Origin: JAGPUQ01 sp036677085
GTDB lineage: Bacteria > Pseudomonadota > Gammaproteobacteria > Pseudomonadales > Porticoccaceae
NCBI GenBank assembly: GCA_036677085.1
Contig: JAKFFI010000064.1
Span: forward strand, 62,001 to 126,000
Direction: 5' to 3'
DNA length: 64,000 nucleotides
In this document: positions 8,042-17,166 of the stretch, in pieces
Layout: the number at the start of each line of letters is the position of its first letter
Position numbering within the stretch: the first letter of the stretch is position 1
Notes under the pieces: generated by a model
The model's database searches: none
Told to the model about the DNA's origin: nothing
Seen by the model: only the letters and a program-made list of their open reading frames with translations
Position numbers and translations under genes: made by a program

Positions 8042-9640
8042 TTGCGCGCACCTGACCGCCCAACCCCGGCGTCGCCAGCGCGGCAGCGCGGGCTGCTGCG
8101 TTCCAGCCTGATCGTGGGTGCCATGACCGGGCTGTCGCGGGTCGCGGGGCTGGTTCGGGACATGGTGTTGGCCCGCACCATCGGCGCCGATGGCCTGGCC
8201 GATGCCTTCTTTGTTGCCTTCAAACTGCCGAATTTTTTACGCCGGCTATTTGCCGAAGGCGCCTTCAGTCAGGCCTTCGTGCCGGTGTTGGCGGAGTACC
8301 GGGAAAAGGGCTCCCACGCGGCGGTACGCGAACTGCTGGACCGGGTCGCCGGCACCCTGGGCGCGACCTTGCTGGCGCTCACGGTGCTCGCGACCCTGGG
8401 CGCCCCCGTACTGGCCTGGGTGTTCGCGCCCGGGTTTGCCGCCGATCCGGCCAAGTTCGCGGTCACCATCGAGCTGATCCGCATCACCTTTCCCTATCTG
8501 CTGTTCATCTCGCTGGCCGGCTTCGCGGGCGGCATTCTCAACAGCTACGACCGCTTTGCGATACCGGCTTTCACCCCGATCTGGCTGAACCTGTGCATGA
8601 TCGCGGCGGCCCTGGCGGCGACGCCCTGGTTCGCCCGCCCGGTCTATGCGCTGGCCTGGGGAGTGTTCGCGGCGGGTCTGGTGCAGCTGCTGTTTCAGCT
8701 GCCGTTTCTCGCGCAGCTGCATCTGTTGCCGCGGCCGAAGCTGGGCTGGCATCACCCTGGGGTACGGCGCATTCTCAAGCTCATGGTGCCGGCGCTGTTC
8801 GGGGTCTCGGTCAGCCAGATAAACCTGCTGCTCGATACCATCATCGCGTCCTTCCTGCCGGTGGGCAGCGTGTCCTGGCTGTATTACTCGGATCGCCTGG
8901 TGGAGCTGCCGCTCGGGGTGTTCGCGGTGGCGGCGGCGACCGTGATCCTGCCCCATCTGTCGCGCCTGCACAGCGGCGCGGATCCGGCCCGCTTCCGCGC
9001 CACGCTCGACTGGGGACTGCGCTTTGTCCTGTTGATTGCCGTGCCGGCCACCATTGCACTGGTGGTGTTGGCGGAGCCGCTGCTGACCACGTTGTTCTAC
9101 AACGGCGCGGCGATGGGGCAGCGCGATATCGCGATGGCCACGTTCAGCCTGCGCGCATTTTCCCTGGGGCTGGTGGCCTTCATGTGCATCAAGGTGCTCG
9201 CCTCCGGTTACTTCGCGCGTCAGGACACCCGCACACCGGTCACCATCGGCATCATTGCCATGGTCACCAACATGGTGCTGAATCTGGTGATGGCATTGCC
9301 GCTGCATCATTATTTCCGTCTCGGTCACGCCGGGCTGGCAGGGGCCACCGCGCTCGCCGCCTGGGTGAACGCCGGCCTGCTGCTGCGCGGCCTGCTGCGC
9401 GCCGACGTCTATCGACCGGGGCGCGAGTGGCGGCGTTTCGGCGCACTGCTGGGCATCGCGAATCTGGCGATGCTGCTGTGTCTGCTGGTGCTGCGCGATG
9501 TCTGGGGTGACTGGATTGCGCTGGCATTCTGGCCCCGCGCAGGGGCCTTGCTGGTGGTCTGCGCAGCCGGCCTGAGTGTCTATATCGGCGCGCTGTTGGC
9601 CGGCGGATTGCGGTTGCGCGATCTTCGCGAAGTGCGTTGA
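8042..9640 (+). CDS. murJ: Lipid II flippase MurJ
   Basis: Moves lipid II across the inner membrane for peptidoglycan synthesis. 532 residues from a TTG at 8042; the nearest in-frame ATG at 8123 would remove conserved helix-1 residues, so the TTG or a nearby non-ATG codon is preferred. Conserved MurJ segments: MTGLSRVAGLVRDMVLA, DAFFVAFKLPNFLRRLFAEG, GAFSQAFVPVLAEY, GVSVSQINLLLDTIIASFL, GSVSWLYYSDRLVELPLG and the later ASGYFARQDTRTPV. About 14 hydrophobic segments are seen, as expected for the MOP superfamily. It lies upstream of ribF-ileS-lspA, a placement common in Gammaproteobacteria, where rpsT often precedes it; no rpsT is seen here. Confidence 0.95.
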   Translation: MRAPDRPTPASPARQRGLLRSSLIVGAMTGLSRVAGLVRDMVLARTIGADGLADAFFVAFKLPNFLRRLFAEGAFSQAFVPVLAEYREKGSHAAVRELLDRVAGTLGATLLALTVLATLGAPVLAWVFAPGFAADPAKFAVTIELIRITFPYLLFISLAGFAGGILNSYDRFAIPAFTPIWLNLCMIAAALAATPWFARPVYALAWGVFAAGLVQLLFQLPFLAQLHLLPRPKLGWHHPGVRRILKLMVPALFGVSVSQINLLLDTIIASFLPVGSVSWLYYSDRLVELPLGVFAVAAATVILPHLSRLHSGADPARFRATLDWGLRFVLLIAVPATIALVVLAEPLLTTLFYNGAAMGQRDIAMATFSLRAFSLGLVAFMCIKVLASGYFARQDTRTPVTIGIIAMVTNMVLNLVMALPLHHYFRLGHAGLAGATALAAWVNAGLLLRGLLRADVYRPGREWRRFGALLGIANLAMLLCLLVLRDVWGDWIALAFWPRAGALLVVCAAGLSVYIGALLAGGLRLRDLREVR

Positions 9641-9674
9641 AGCCGCGCCCGCGGGCGCCCCTGCCGCGGGACGA

Positions 9675-9704
9675 TTCCGTCGCGTTCCCGCGCCGGTATA
9701 TACT
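9675..9704 (+). promoter_or_regulatory. Candidate promoter for the ribF-ileS-lspA-fkpB-ispH operon
   Basis: The 168-base gap between murJ and ribF contains TATACT at 9699-9704 within the AT-rich block GGTATATACTCC, and TTCCGT at 9675-9680 is 18 bases upstream as a weak -35. It lies about 105 bases before ribF. A GC-rich inverted repeat follows murJ at about 9648-9670 and could end murJ transcripts. Moderate to weak evidence. Confidence 0.35.
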
Positions 9705-9808
9705 CCGCGCTCGTTTTTGTCGGTGCGCAACAGCGCGCGCGGTTGGAGTCATCTCCGCGCGATTCCGGCTGAACATGCGCGCCAACCCCCGTCCTCGCGA
9801 GTTGCACT

Positions 9809-10783
9809 GTGATTATCAAGGCAAAGGATTTTCTGATCCGTGGACTCCACAATCTGCGCCCGGAACATCGCGGCGCGGTGGCCACCGTGGGCTCGTTCGA
9901 CGGCATTCATCTGGGCCACCAGGCGATCCTGGGGCAGCTCAAGGAGCGCGCGGCCTATTACCGCGCGGCCTCGGTGGTGATGATGTTCGAGCCGCAGCCG
10001 CGCGAGTATTTTGCCCGCGAGCAGGCGCCGGCGCGGCTGATGCGCATTCGCGAAAAGGTCGAAGCCCTGGCGGGTACGGGCGTCAAACGGGTGTTCTGTC
10101 TTCAGTTCAATCGCGCCCTGCGCAGCCTGTCGGCGCAGGAATTTGTCGAGCGGGTACTGGTACGCGGGCTCGGCATCAAGTGCCTGGTGGTGGGTGACGA
10201 CTTTCATTTCGGGCGCGACCGCAGCGGCGACTACGAAATGCTGGTGCGCATGGGTGCGTGCCACGGCTTCGAGGTGCTGGAAACCCACAGCATCCAGATG
10301 GACGGCGAGCGCATCAGCAGCACCCGCATCCGGCGCGAACTCGAACTCGGCAATTTTGCCGAGGCCGCCAAACTGCTGGGCAAGCCGTTTCGGATCGCGG
10401 GCCGCGTGGTGTACGGCCAGCGCTTGGGCCGCCAGTTGGGAGTGCCCACGGCGAACGTGAATCTGCATCGGTACCGCGCGCCGCTGCAGGGCGTCTTTGC
10501 GGTGGAAGTGGCGCTCGACGGCGAACGCATTCCCGGGGTGGCGAATGTGGGGGTGCGGCCGACCGTGGGCGACCTGATCAAGCCGGTCCTCGAAGTCCAT
10601 CTGCTCGACTGGAGCGGCGACATCTACGGCCGTCGTATCCATGTGGAGTTCAGGCACAAATTGCGGGAGGAAACGAAATTTGCCTCCATCGATGAATTGG
10701 TGACCCAGATTCAGGCGGACATCGTCGCTGCGCGGCGCTATTTCGCGGCATCTCAGGGGTCCGAACCTGCGGCAGCGGTATGA
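9809..10783 (+). CDS. ribF: Bifunctional riboflavin kinase / FAD synthetase
   Basis: Makes FMN from riboflavin and FAD from FMN; 324 residues from a GTG at 9809, with only a weak ribosome site. N-terminal nucleotidyltransferase domain (about 15-180): VGSFDGIHLGHQAIL carries the HxGH-type motif, and ISSTRIRRELELGNF the ISSTxIR motif. C-terminal flavokinase domain (about 190-310): GRQLGVPTANVNL contains the PTAN motif and GVRPTVG follows. Its stop overlaps the ileS ATG. It supplies flavins used by several enzymes in this window (NqrF, ApbE), a general link only. Confidence 0.95.
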   Translation: MIIKAKDFLIRGLHNLRPEHRGAVATVGSFDGIHLGHQAILGQLKERAAYYRAASVVMMFEPQPREYFAREQAPARLMRIREKVEALAGTGVKRVFCLQFNRALRSLSAQEFVERVLVRGLGIKCLVVGDDFHFGRDRSGDYEMLVRMGACHGFEVLETHSIQMDGERISSTRIRRELELGNFAEAAKLLGKPFRIAGRVVYGQRLGRQLGVPTANVNLHRYRAPLQGVFAVEVALDGERIPGVANVGVRPTVGDLIKPVLEVHLLDWSGDIYGRRIHVEFRHKLREETKFASIDELVTQIQADIVAARRYFAASQGSEPAAAV

Positions 10784-13596
10784 CCGATTACAAAGCGACG
10801 CTCAATCTTCCCAACACCAGCTTTCCGATGAAAGCCAATCTCGCGCAGCGCGAGCCCGGCATTCTCAAGCAGTGGCAGGAAGCCGACATCTACGGCCGTA
10901 TCCGCGCCGCGCGCGCCGGACGCGAGCAGTTCATTCTTCACGACGGCCCGCCCTATGCCAACGGCGATATCCACATCGGGCACGCGGTCAACAAGATCCT
11001 GAAGGACATCATCGTCAAGGCGCGCACGCTGGCGGGCTACGATGCACCCTATGTGCCGGGCTGGGATTGCCACGGCCTGCCCATCGAGCATCAGGTCGAG
11101 CAGAAGTGGGGCAAGGCCGGGCACAAGCTCGACGCCAGGGCGTTTCGCGCGAAATGTCGGGAGTACGCCGCGAGCCAGGTCGAGCGCCAGCGCCTCGACT
11201 TCATCCGCCTCGGCGTGCTCGGCGATTGGGACCATCCCTACCTGAGCATGGACTACCGCTACGAAGCCGACATCATCCGCGCGCTCGGCCGTGTCGCCGC
11301 CAACGGGCATCTGGTACGCGGCTACAAGCCCGTGTACTGGAGCGTGGTGGGCGCCTCGGCACTCGCCGAAGCCGAAGTCGAATACCACGACAAAACCTCG
11401 TTCGCCATCGATGTCGCCTTTCCGGTCGCGGACGTGAAGGCGCTGGCCGATGTGCTCGGCGGCCTGAATGGGGAAGGGGAGATTGCGGTCGCCATCTGGA
11501 CCACCACGCCCTGGACCCTGCCCGCCAACCAGGCGGTCTGTGTCGGTCCCGATATCGACTACGCCCTGGTGCAGTGCCGCATCCAGGGTGCGCCGCGCCG
11601 CCTGCTTCTGGCGCGGGAACTGGTGGCCGGCATCATGACGCGCGTCGGCGGCACCGACGCCCTGGTGCTCGCCACCTGCAAGGGCGCCCGTCTCGAAGGC
11701 CTGCGCCTACGGCATCCGTTTTACAACCGTGAAGTACCGGTGATTCTCGGCGCGCATGTCACCCTGGATGCGGGCACCGGCGCCGTGCATACCGCGCCCG
11801 ATCACGGCGTGGAAGACTTCACGGTGTCCGTGCCCCATGGTATCGGCACCCTCGATTATCTCGACGACCACGGTGTGTTCCGCGACCGGGTCGAATACTT
11901 CGCCGGCCAGCACGTCTACAAGGTGGACGAACCCATCGTCGAGTTGCTGCGCGAACGCGGCACGTTGCTCGCGTGTGAAAAAATCGTCCACAGTTATCCC
12001 CATTGCTGGCGCACCAAGACGCCGCTGATCTACCGGGCGACGCCGCAGTGGTTCATCGGCATGCATGTGCACGGCCTGCTCGACACCGCGTTTGCCGAGG
12101 TCGCCAAGGTGGCCTGGTATCCCGATTGGGGCCGGGCGCGGATGGAGGCCATGCTCGCCAACAGTCCCGACTGGTGCGTGTCGCGCCAGCGCACCTGGGG
12201 CGTACCCATCGCGCTGTTCGTGCATGCCGACAGCGGCGAACCCCACCCGGATACCCAGCGCCTGATCGAGGCGGTGGCGCTGCGCGTCGAGCAGCACGGC
12301 ATGGATGCCTGGCACGATCTCGATCCGGTGGAACTGCTGGGCGCGGACGCCGCCCACTACCGCAAGGTCACCGATACCCTGGATGTCTGGTTCGACTCGG
12401 GCGTGAGCCACGCGGCGGTGCTGGCGCGCCGGCCCGAACTGCGCTATCCCGCGGATCTTTATCTGGAAGGCTCCGACCAGCACCGCGGCTGGTTCCAGTC
12501 GTCCCTCAAGACGGCGGTCGCCATCAACGGCAATGCCCCGTACCGCGCGGTGCTCACCCACGGCTTCACCGTCGATGCCCAGGGTCGCAAGATGTCGAAG
12601 TCGCTGGGCAATGTGGTGGCGCCCCAGCAGGTGATCAACGAGCTCGGCGCCGATGTGCTGCGGCTGTGGGTGGCGGCGACGGATTTCAGCGGCGAGCTGT
12701 CGGTGTCCGATGAAATCCTCAAGCGCACCGCGGATTCCTATCGGCGCATTCGCAACACCTTGCGTTATCTGCTTGCCAATCTGGAAGGCTTCGATCCCGC
12801 GCGCGACACCGTGCCCTTCGACCAGCTTCTGCATCTCGATCGCTGGGCGGTGGATCGCGCGCGCCTGCTGCAGGACGAGATCGCGGCCCGCTACGAGGAT
12901 TACGGCTTTCACCACATTTATCAGAAACTGCACCAGTTCTGCGTCGCGGATCTGGGCGGTTTCTATATCGACATCATCAAGGACCGCCAGTACACCTGCC
13001 AGCGCGACAGCCTGGCGCGGCGCTCGGCGCAGACCGCGCTGCACCAGATCGCCGAAGCCCTGGTGCGCTGGATCGCGCCGATCCTGAGCTTCACCGCCGA
13101 GGAAGTCTGGCAGTGCCTGCCGGGCGCACGCGAGGAATCGGTGCTGCTGGCGGAATGGTTTCCGTTACCGGGTCTGGGGGCCGACGAACTCTTCTCCCGC
13201 GACGACTGGGAGCAGGTGATACGGGTCAAGGAAGCCGTCAACAAGGCGCTGGAAGAACAGCGCAATGCGGGACTGGTGCGCGGCTCGCTGGATGCCGAAG
13301 TGGTCCTTTATGCGGACGCCGCGCTGCATGCCCGGCTCGACAAGCTGGGCGATGAATTGCGCTTCGTGCTGCTGACTTCGGCAGCCAGCGTGCAGCCGCT
13401 CGCCACGGCGCCGCCGGGCAGCCATGACACCGGTCTGTCCGGGCTGAAAGTGGCGCTGGCGCCGTCCACGCACGCCAAATGTGTGCGCTGCTGGCATCGC
13501 CGTGACAGCGTCGGCCTGTCCGCCGAGCACCCGGAACTCTGCGACCGCTGCGTGACGAACGTCGCCGGCACCGGCGAAGCGCGGCGCGCCGCCTGA
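10780..13596 (+). CDS. ileS: Isoleucyl-tRNA synthetase
   Basis: Class I aminoacyl-tRNA synthetase, 938 residues, matching E. coli IleS (938). HIGH motif at residues 65-68 in the segment PYANGDIHIGHA; the CP1 editing domain follows with TTTPWTLPANQAV and the catalytic-type segment TAPDHGVEDF. KMSKS is at about 604-608 in GRKMSKSLGNV. The C-terminal zinc-binding module has two CxxC pairs (KCVRCWHR and LCDRCV). ATG overlaps the ribF TGA, and lspA begins directly after the stop. Four-cysteine zinc finger and length place it with bacterial type IleS rather than the longer mupirocin-resistant type. Confidence 0.98.
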   Translation: MTDYKATLNLPNTSFPMKANLAQREPGILKQWQEADIYGRIRAARAGREQFILHDGPPYANGDIHIGHAVNKILKDIIVKARTLAGYDAPYVPGWDCHGLPIEHQVEQKWGKAGHKLDARAFRAKCREYAASQVERQRLDFIRLGVLGDWDHPYLSMDYRYEADIIRALGRVAANGHLVRGYKPVYWSVVGASALAEAEVEYHDKTSFAIDVAFPVADVKALADVLGGLNGEGEIAVAIWTTTPWTLPANQAVCVGPDIDYALVQCRIQGAPRRLLLARELVAGIMTRVGGTDALVLATCKGARLEGLRLRHPFYNREVPVILGAHVTLDAGTGAVHTAPDHGVEDFTVSVPHGIGTLDYLDDHGVFRDRVEYFAGQHVYKVDEPIVELLRERGTLLACEKIVHSYPHCWRTKTPLIYRATPQWFIGMHVHGLLDTAFAEVAKVAWYPDWGRARMEAMLANSPDWCVSRQRTWGVPIALFVHADSGEPHPDTQRLIEAVALRVEQHGMDAWHDLDPVELLGADAAHYRKVTDTLDVWFDSGVSHAAVLARRPELRYPADLYLEGSDQHRGWFQSSLKTAVAINGNAPYRAVLTHGFTVDAQGRKMSKSLGNVVAPQQVINELGADVLRLWVAATDFSGELSVSDEILKRTADSYRRIRNTLRYLLANLEGFDPARDTVPFDQLLHLDRWAVDRARLLQDEIAARYEDYGFHHIYQKLHQFCVADLGGFYIDIIKDRQYTCQRDSLARRSAQTALHQIAEALVRWIAPILSFTAEEVWQCLPGAREESVLLAEWFPLPGLGADELFSRDDWEQVIRVKEAVNKALEEQRNAGLVRGSLDAEVVLYADAALHARLDKLGDELRFVLLTSAASVQPLATAPPGSHDTGLSGLKVALAPSTHAKCVRCWHRRDSVGLSAEHPELCDRCVTNVAGTGEARRAA

Positions 13597-14109
13597 ATGG
13601 GTGCTTCAATGGATTCGACCGCGACTTTCGGCAGAGCGCAACGGCTGGGTCTTTATCTGGTTGTTGCGCTGGTAATCCTGCTCGACTGGTGGACCAAGAG
13701 TCTGGCGAGCAGCCTGCTCGACTATGGCGTGCCGCGCGTCATCACGCCGCTGTTCAATCTCACCCTGCTGCACAATCGCGGCGCCGCGTTCAGCCTGCTC
13801 AGCGAGGCGGGCGGTTGGCAGCACTGGCTGCTGAGCGGCATCGCGCTGGTGGTGAGCGTGGCCATTGTCGTGGTCTTGCGGCGTCTGCCGCGCACCGAGT
13901 GCCGGCAGGGTCTGGGTCTGGCGCTGGTGCTGGGCGGCGCCATCGGCAATCTCGGTGACCGGTTGCGATTCGGCCATGTGGTGGATTTCATCCAGGTCCA
14001 TTATGGGGATCTCTATTGGCCGGCATTCAACGTGGCGGACTCCGCCATTACGGTCGGTGCCGCGCTCCTGATCCTGGATGCCTTGCGGAGCCGACGGAAA
14101 CACGCATGA
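13597..14109 (+). CDS. lspA: Lipoprotein signal peptidase (signal peptidase II)
   Basis: Inner-membrane aspartyl protease that cleaves prolipoprotein signal peptides; 170 residues with four transmembrane helices. Catalytic aspartates are D130 (FGHVVDFIQ) and D148 (FNVADSAI); NRGAAFSLL and NLGDRLRFG are the other conserved boxes. The ATG at 13597 abuts the ileS stop; an ATG at 13609 is possible and would shorten the N-terminus by four residues. Among its substrates should be BamD, ApbE and CzcB, which carry lipoboxes in this window. Confidence 0.96.
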   Translation: MGASMDSTATFGRAQRLGLYLVVALVILLDWWTKSLASSLLDYGVPRVITPLFNLTLLHNRGAAFSLLSEAGGWQHWLLSGIALVVSVAIVVVLRRLPRTECRQGLGLALVLGGAIGNLGDRLRFGHVVDFIQVHYGDLYWPAFNVADSAITVGAALLILDALRSRRKHA

Positions 14110-14570
14110 GCGACGGTGGCCGAGTGACGATTGGACCGGGTTCGGCGGTCCTGCTGCATTTCGCCATCGAGCTGACCGACGGCGCCGTGGTGGACAGCAA
14201 TTTCGCGCGCGCGCCCGCGCAACTCGTGATCGGCGACGGCAATCTCCCGGAAGGTTTCGAGCGTCTGCTGCTCGGTTTGCGCGCCGGCGACGAACGACGT
14301 TTCGAAGTCCCCGCGGAACAGGGTTTTGGCGCTCACCAGCAAGCCAATGTGATGACCTTGCCCAAGCGCCGCTTTCCCGCCGAAATGGTGTTGACGCCCG
14401 GGCTGGTGGTCACCTTTACCGATGCCGCATCCGGCCAGTTGCCTGGCGTGGTGATGGCGGTGGCGGGGGACCGGGTCACGGTCGACTTCAATCATCCGCT
14501 GGCCGGCAAGACGCTGGTGTTCGCCGTCGCGATACGATCGGTCACCGCGGCGGAGCCGGTGGCGTCGTGA
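14106..14570 (+). CDS. fkpB: FKBP-type peptidyl-prolyl cis-trans isomerase, SlpA/FkpB type
   Basis: 154 residues from the ATG at 14106, overlapping the lspA stop (ATGA). The FKBP core is split by an insert-in-flap domain: the N-terminal part reads LLHFAIELTDGAVVDSNF and GLRAGDERRF, then comes the IF domain, and the C-terminal strand reads VDFNHPLAGKTLVFAVAI, where FNHPLAGK is the SlyD/SlpA signature. No metal-binding histidine tail as in SlyD, which favours SlpA/FkpB. Placement between lspA and ispH is exactly that of fkpB in E. coli. Cytoplasmic. Confidence 0.93.
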   Translation: MSDGGRVTIGPGSAVLLHFAIELTDGAVVDSNFARAPAQLVIGDGNLPEGFERLLLGLRAGDERRFEVPAEQGFGAHQQANVMTLPKRRFPAEMVLTPGLVVTFTDAASGQLPGVVMAVAGDRVTVDFNHPLAGKTLVFAVAIRSVTAAEPVAS

Positions 14571-15496
14571 AACTCCTGCTCGCCAATCCCCGCGGTTTCT
14601 GCGCCGGCGTGGATCGCGCCATCGAGATCGTCGAGCGCGCGCTCGACCGCTTCGGCGCGCCCATTCATGTGCGGCACGAAGTTGTCCACAATAAATACGT
14701 CGTGGACAGCCTGCGTCAGCGCGGCGCGATCTTTGTCGAGGAACTGGACGAGGTGCCGGCGGAGGGCACCGTCATTTTCAGCGCCCACGGTGTGTCGCAA
14801 GCCGTGCGCGAAGAGGCCGGCGCGCGCGGGTTGCGCGTATTCGACGCGACCTGCCCATTGGTGACCAAGGTTCACCTGGAGGTGGCCGCCTGCGCCCGCG
14901 AAGGACGCGACTGCGTGCTGATCGGCCATCGCGGCCATCCCGAGGTCGAGGGCACCATGGGTCAGTACCGCAGCGCGCGCGGCGTGATCTATCTGGTCGA
15001 GGACGAGGCCGATGCCCAGAGCCTGGAAGTCGCGCAGCCCGGCAATCTCGCCTATGTCACCCAGACCACCCTGTCGATGGACGACACCGCACGCATCGTC
15101 GCCATCCTGCAAGCGCGCTTCCCCGCCATCGATGGTCCGCGCAAGGACGACATCTGCTACGCCACGCAAAATCGTCAGGACGCGGTCAAGCAGCTCGCGC
15201 TGGAATGCGAACTGGTATTGGTGGTGGGCTCGCCCAACAGTTCGAACTCGACGCGGTTGAAAGAACTCGCCGAACGCTGCGGCGCCCGCGCCCATCTGAT
15301 CGATGGCGCCGCCGAGATCGATCCGCGCTGGCTCGCCGGCGTCACCAGCATCGGGCTGACGGCGGGCGCTTCGGCGCCGGAAAAACTCGTGGGCGACGTG
15401 GTCGCCCGCCTCACCGAACTGGGTGTGGACCAAGTGTGCGAAAGCGACGGCGGCCGCGAAGGTATCCGGTTTTCGCTGCCGCCGGGTTTGCGCTGA
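14567..15496 (+). CDS. ispH: 4-hydroxy-3-methylbut-2-enyl diphosphate reductase
   Basis: Last step of the MEP isoprenoid pathway: reduces HMBPP to IPP/DMAPP with a [4Fe-4S] cluster. 309 residues from the GTG at 14567, which overlaps the fkpB stop (GTGA) and has GGAG 11 bases upstream. Cluster ligands C12, C96 and C197 and substrate residues H41, H74, H124, E126 and T167 occupy the same positions as in E. coli IspH. The following SPNSSNSTRL carries the conserved serines. It is the last gene of the ribF-ispH operon. The intact active site leaves little doubt. Confidence 0.97.
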   Translation: MKLLLANPRGFCAGVDRAIEIVERALDRFGAPIHVRHEVVHNKYVVDSLRQRGAIFVEELDEVPAEGTVIFSAHGVSQAVREEAGARGLRVFDATCPLVTKVHLEVAACAREGRDCVLIGHRGHPEVEGTMGQYRSARGVIYLVEDEADAQSLEVAQPGNLAYVTQTTLSMDDTARIVAILQARFPAIDGPRKDDICYATQNRQDAVKQLALECELVLVVGSPNSSNSTRLKELAERCGARAHLIDGAAEIDPRWLAGVTSIGLTAGASAPEKLVGDVVARLTELGVDQVCESDGGREGIRFSLPPGLR

Positions 15497-15566
15497 CCAG
15501 CCGCGCCCGCGTCCCGGTTTCTGTGGTCCGGGATCCGCGCCATACACCGATTATGGGAAATGTACG

Positions 15567-16628
15567 ATGACACCGGCGGCGTTCCGTAACCGGCCTGCAT
15601 CGGGGGTGCTGGCGGCCCTCGCCGCCGCCGCCCTGTTCGGCGCCAGCGTACCCTTCGCCAAGCTGCTGCTGGGCGCCATGAGTCCCTGGTTGCTGGCCGG
15701 TCTGCTGTATCTCGGCGCGGGTTTTGGCCTCTCGCTGATGCGCCTGGCCCGGCCCGGAGCAGCGATTCGTCTGGAGCCCGGCGAGTGGCGCTGGCTCGCC
15801 GGTGCCATTGTCGCCGGCGGCGTGATCGCGCCGGTGCTGCTGATGTACGGATTGTCGGCGATGCCGGCTTCCGGCGCGGCCCTGCTGCTGAATGCGGAAA
15901 CCCTGTTCACCGCGCTGCTGGCGTGGTTCGTGTTTCGCGAAAACTTCGATCGCCGCATTGCGCTCGGCATGGCGATCATCGTCGCCGGTGCGCTGGTGCT
16001 GAGCTGGCCGGGCGAGGCGCGCTTCAGCGCCCTGTGGCCGGCGCTGGCGGTACTGGGCGCGGGCCTGGGCTGGGCGCTCGACAACAATCTGACGCGCAAG
16101 GTAGCGCTCGCCGACGCGACCTGGATCGCCGCCTGCAAGGGTTGGGCGGCGGGGGTGGTCAACCTGGGCATCGCGGTGCTGGTGGTGGATCGCTGGCCAC
16201 CGGCGGCAACCCTGGCGGCGGCCGTCGTGCTGGGCTGGGCCTGCTACGGATTGAGCCTGGTGCTGTTCGTGGTGGCCCTGCGCCAGCTCGGCACCGCGCG
16301 CACCAGCGCCTATTTTTCCGTCGCGCCCTTCGTGGGCGCGTTGATCGCATTGCCGCTGTTGGGAGAGGCGCTGACGCTGCGCCTGCTGTTCGCCGGCGCC
16401 CTCATGGCGCTGGGGGTATGGCTGCACCTGACCGAAAAACATCGCCACGAACACACCCACGAAGCGCTCGAGCACGTACACGAGCATGTCCACGATCTCC
16501 ATCACCAGCACGGCCACGAAGTGCCGGTTGCGGCGGAAGTCCGTCATACGCACCGCCATCGCCACGCCGCGCTAACCCACCAGCACGCGCATTTTCCCGA
16601 CGCCCATCATCGGCACGGCCACCCGTAG
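15567..16628 (+). CDS. EamA/DMT-family transporter with histidine-rich C-terminal tail
   Basis: 353 residues from the ATG at 15567. Residues 1-290 contain ten hydrophobic segments in two EamA repeats (AALFGASVPFAKLLLG; MYGLSAMPASGAALLLNAE; GLGWALDNNLTRKVAL). The last 65 residues form a cytoplasmic or periplasmic tail with about 25 histidines in HxH and HEH runs (EHTHEALEHVHEHVH), a composition typical of metal-binding loops in CDF and ZIP transporters. The CzcI-like gene and czcCBA follow on the same strand 70 bases downstream, which suggests a role in metal homeostasis; this is inference, because ordinary EamA proteins move amino acids or metabolites. No close functional homologue can be named. 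Confidence 0.85.
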   Translation: MTPAAFRNRPASGVLAALAAAALFGASVPFAKLLLGAMSPWLLAGLLYLGAGFGLSLMRLARPGAAIRLEPGEWRWLAGAIVAGGVIAPVLLMYGLSAMPASGAALLLNAETLFTALLAWFVFRENFDRRIALGMAIIVAGALVLSWPGEARFSALWPALAVLGAGLGWALDNNLTRKVALADATWIAACKGWAAGVVNLGIAVLVVDRWPPAATLAAAVVLGWACYGLSLVLFVVALRQLGTARTSAYFSVAPFVGALIALPLLGEALTLRLLFAGALMALGVWLHLTEKHRHEHTHEALEHVHEHVHDLHHQHGHEVPVAAEVRHTHRHRHAALTHQHAHFPDAHHRHGHP

Positions 16629-16697
16629 CAGGCTGTGTCCGGGTTGTGATTCGCGATTTTGCTTGTTACCAAAATGTCGAAGCGATAGGCTGCGCCC

Positions 16698-17075
16698 ATG
16701 CGTCGCTGGCTCATCCTGTTTCTGCTCTCTCTGTTGCCGCTCCAGGTTTCCTGGGCGGCAGCGGCGACCGTGGACCATTGCGCGCACGACGCTGATCAAA
16801 CTGCAGCGCATTTTGGTCACCATGAGGATGCAAACGCGCACGAGCATGACACGCCCGCAGCGGAGGCCGAAAAATCCCACGGCGATGCCGGACCTACCGG
16901 ACCCTTGCATCTCGATCACGAGCACAACCATCTGTCGGGTTTTCTCGGCTTGTTGAGCGCTGTTGATATCTCCGCCCGCAAATTGCCGCCGCTTTTCCCG
17001 CGCGGCAATGCCTTGATTTACCTTTCCCTGCCGCGCGGCAACCTCGAACGTCCCAACTGGTGCCATCTCGTCTGA
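16698..17075 (+). CDS. czcI: CzcI-like histidine-rich periplasmic protein
   Basis: 125 residues. Residues 1-22 are a signal peptide (MRRWLILFLLSLLPLQVSWA). The mature part has 14 histidines, in HCAHD, HFGHHEDANAHEHD and HLDHEHNH, followed by a C-terminal hydrophobic stretch LSGFLGLLSAV and a basic end. Size, signal peptide and His-rich layout match the small protein CzcI that often precedes czcCBA and is thought to modulate or buffer metals; similarity is compositional, so the name is tentative. It lies 92 bases before czcC. Confidence 0.7.
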   Translation: MRRWLILFLLSLLPLQVSWAAAATVDHCAHDADQTAAHFGHHEDANAHEHDTPAAEAEKSHGDAGPTGPLHLDHEHNHLSGFLGLLSAVDISARKLPPLFPRGNALIYLSLPRGNLERPNWCHLV

Positions 17076-17166
17076 CCAGGCGAGATCGGACCGCGGTTTA
17101 CAGCTAACCCTTCAGCTTGAACGGGCCTGTCTCGCCGAACGTTTTCCATTTTGAGGAGACAGTTCG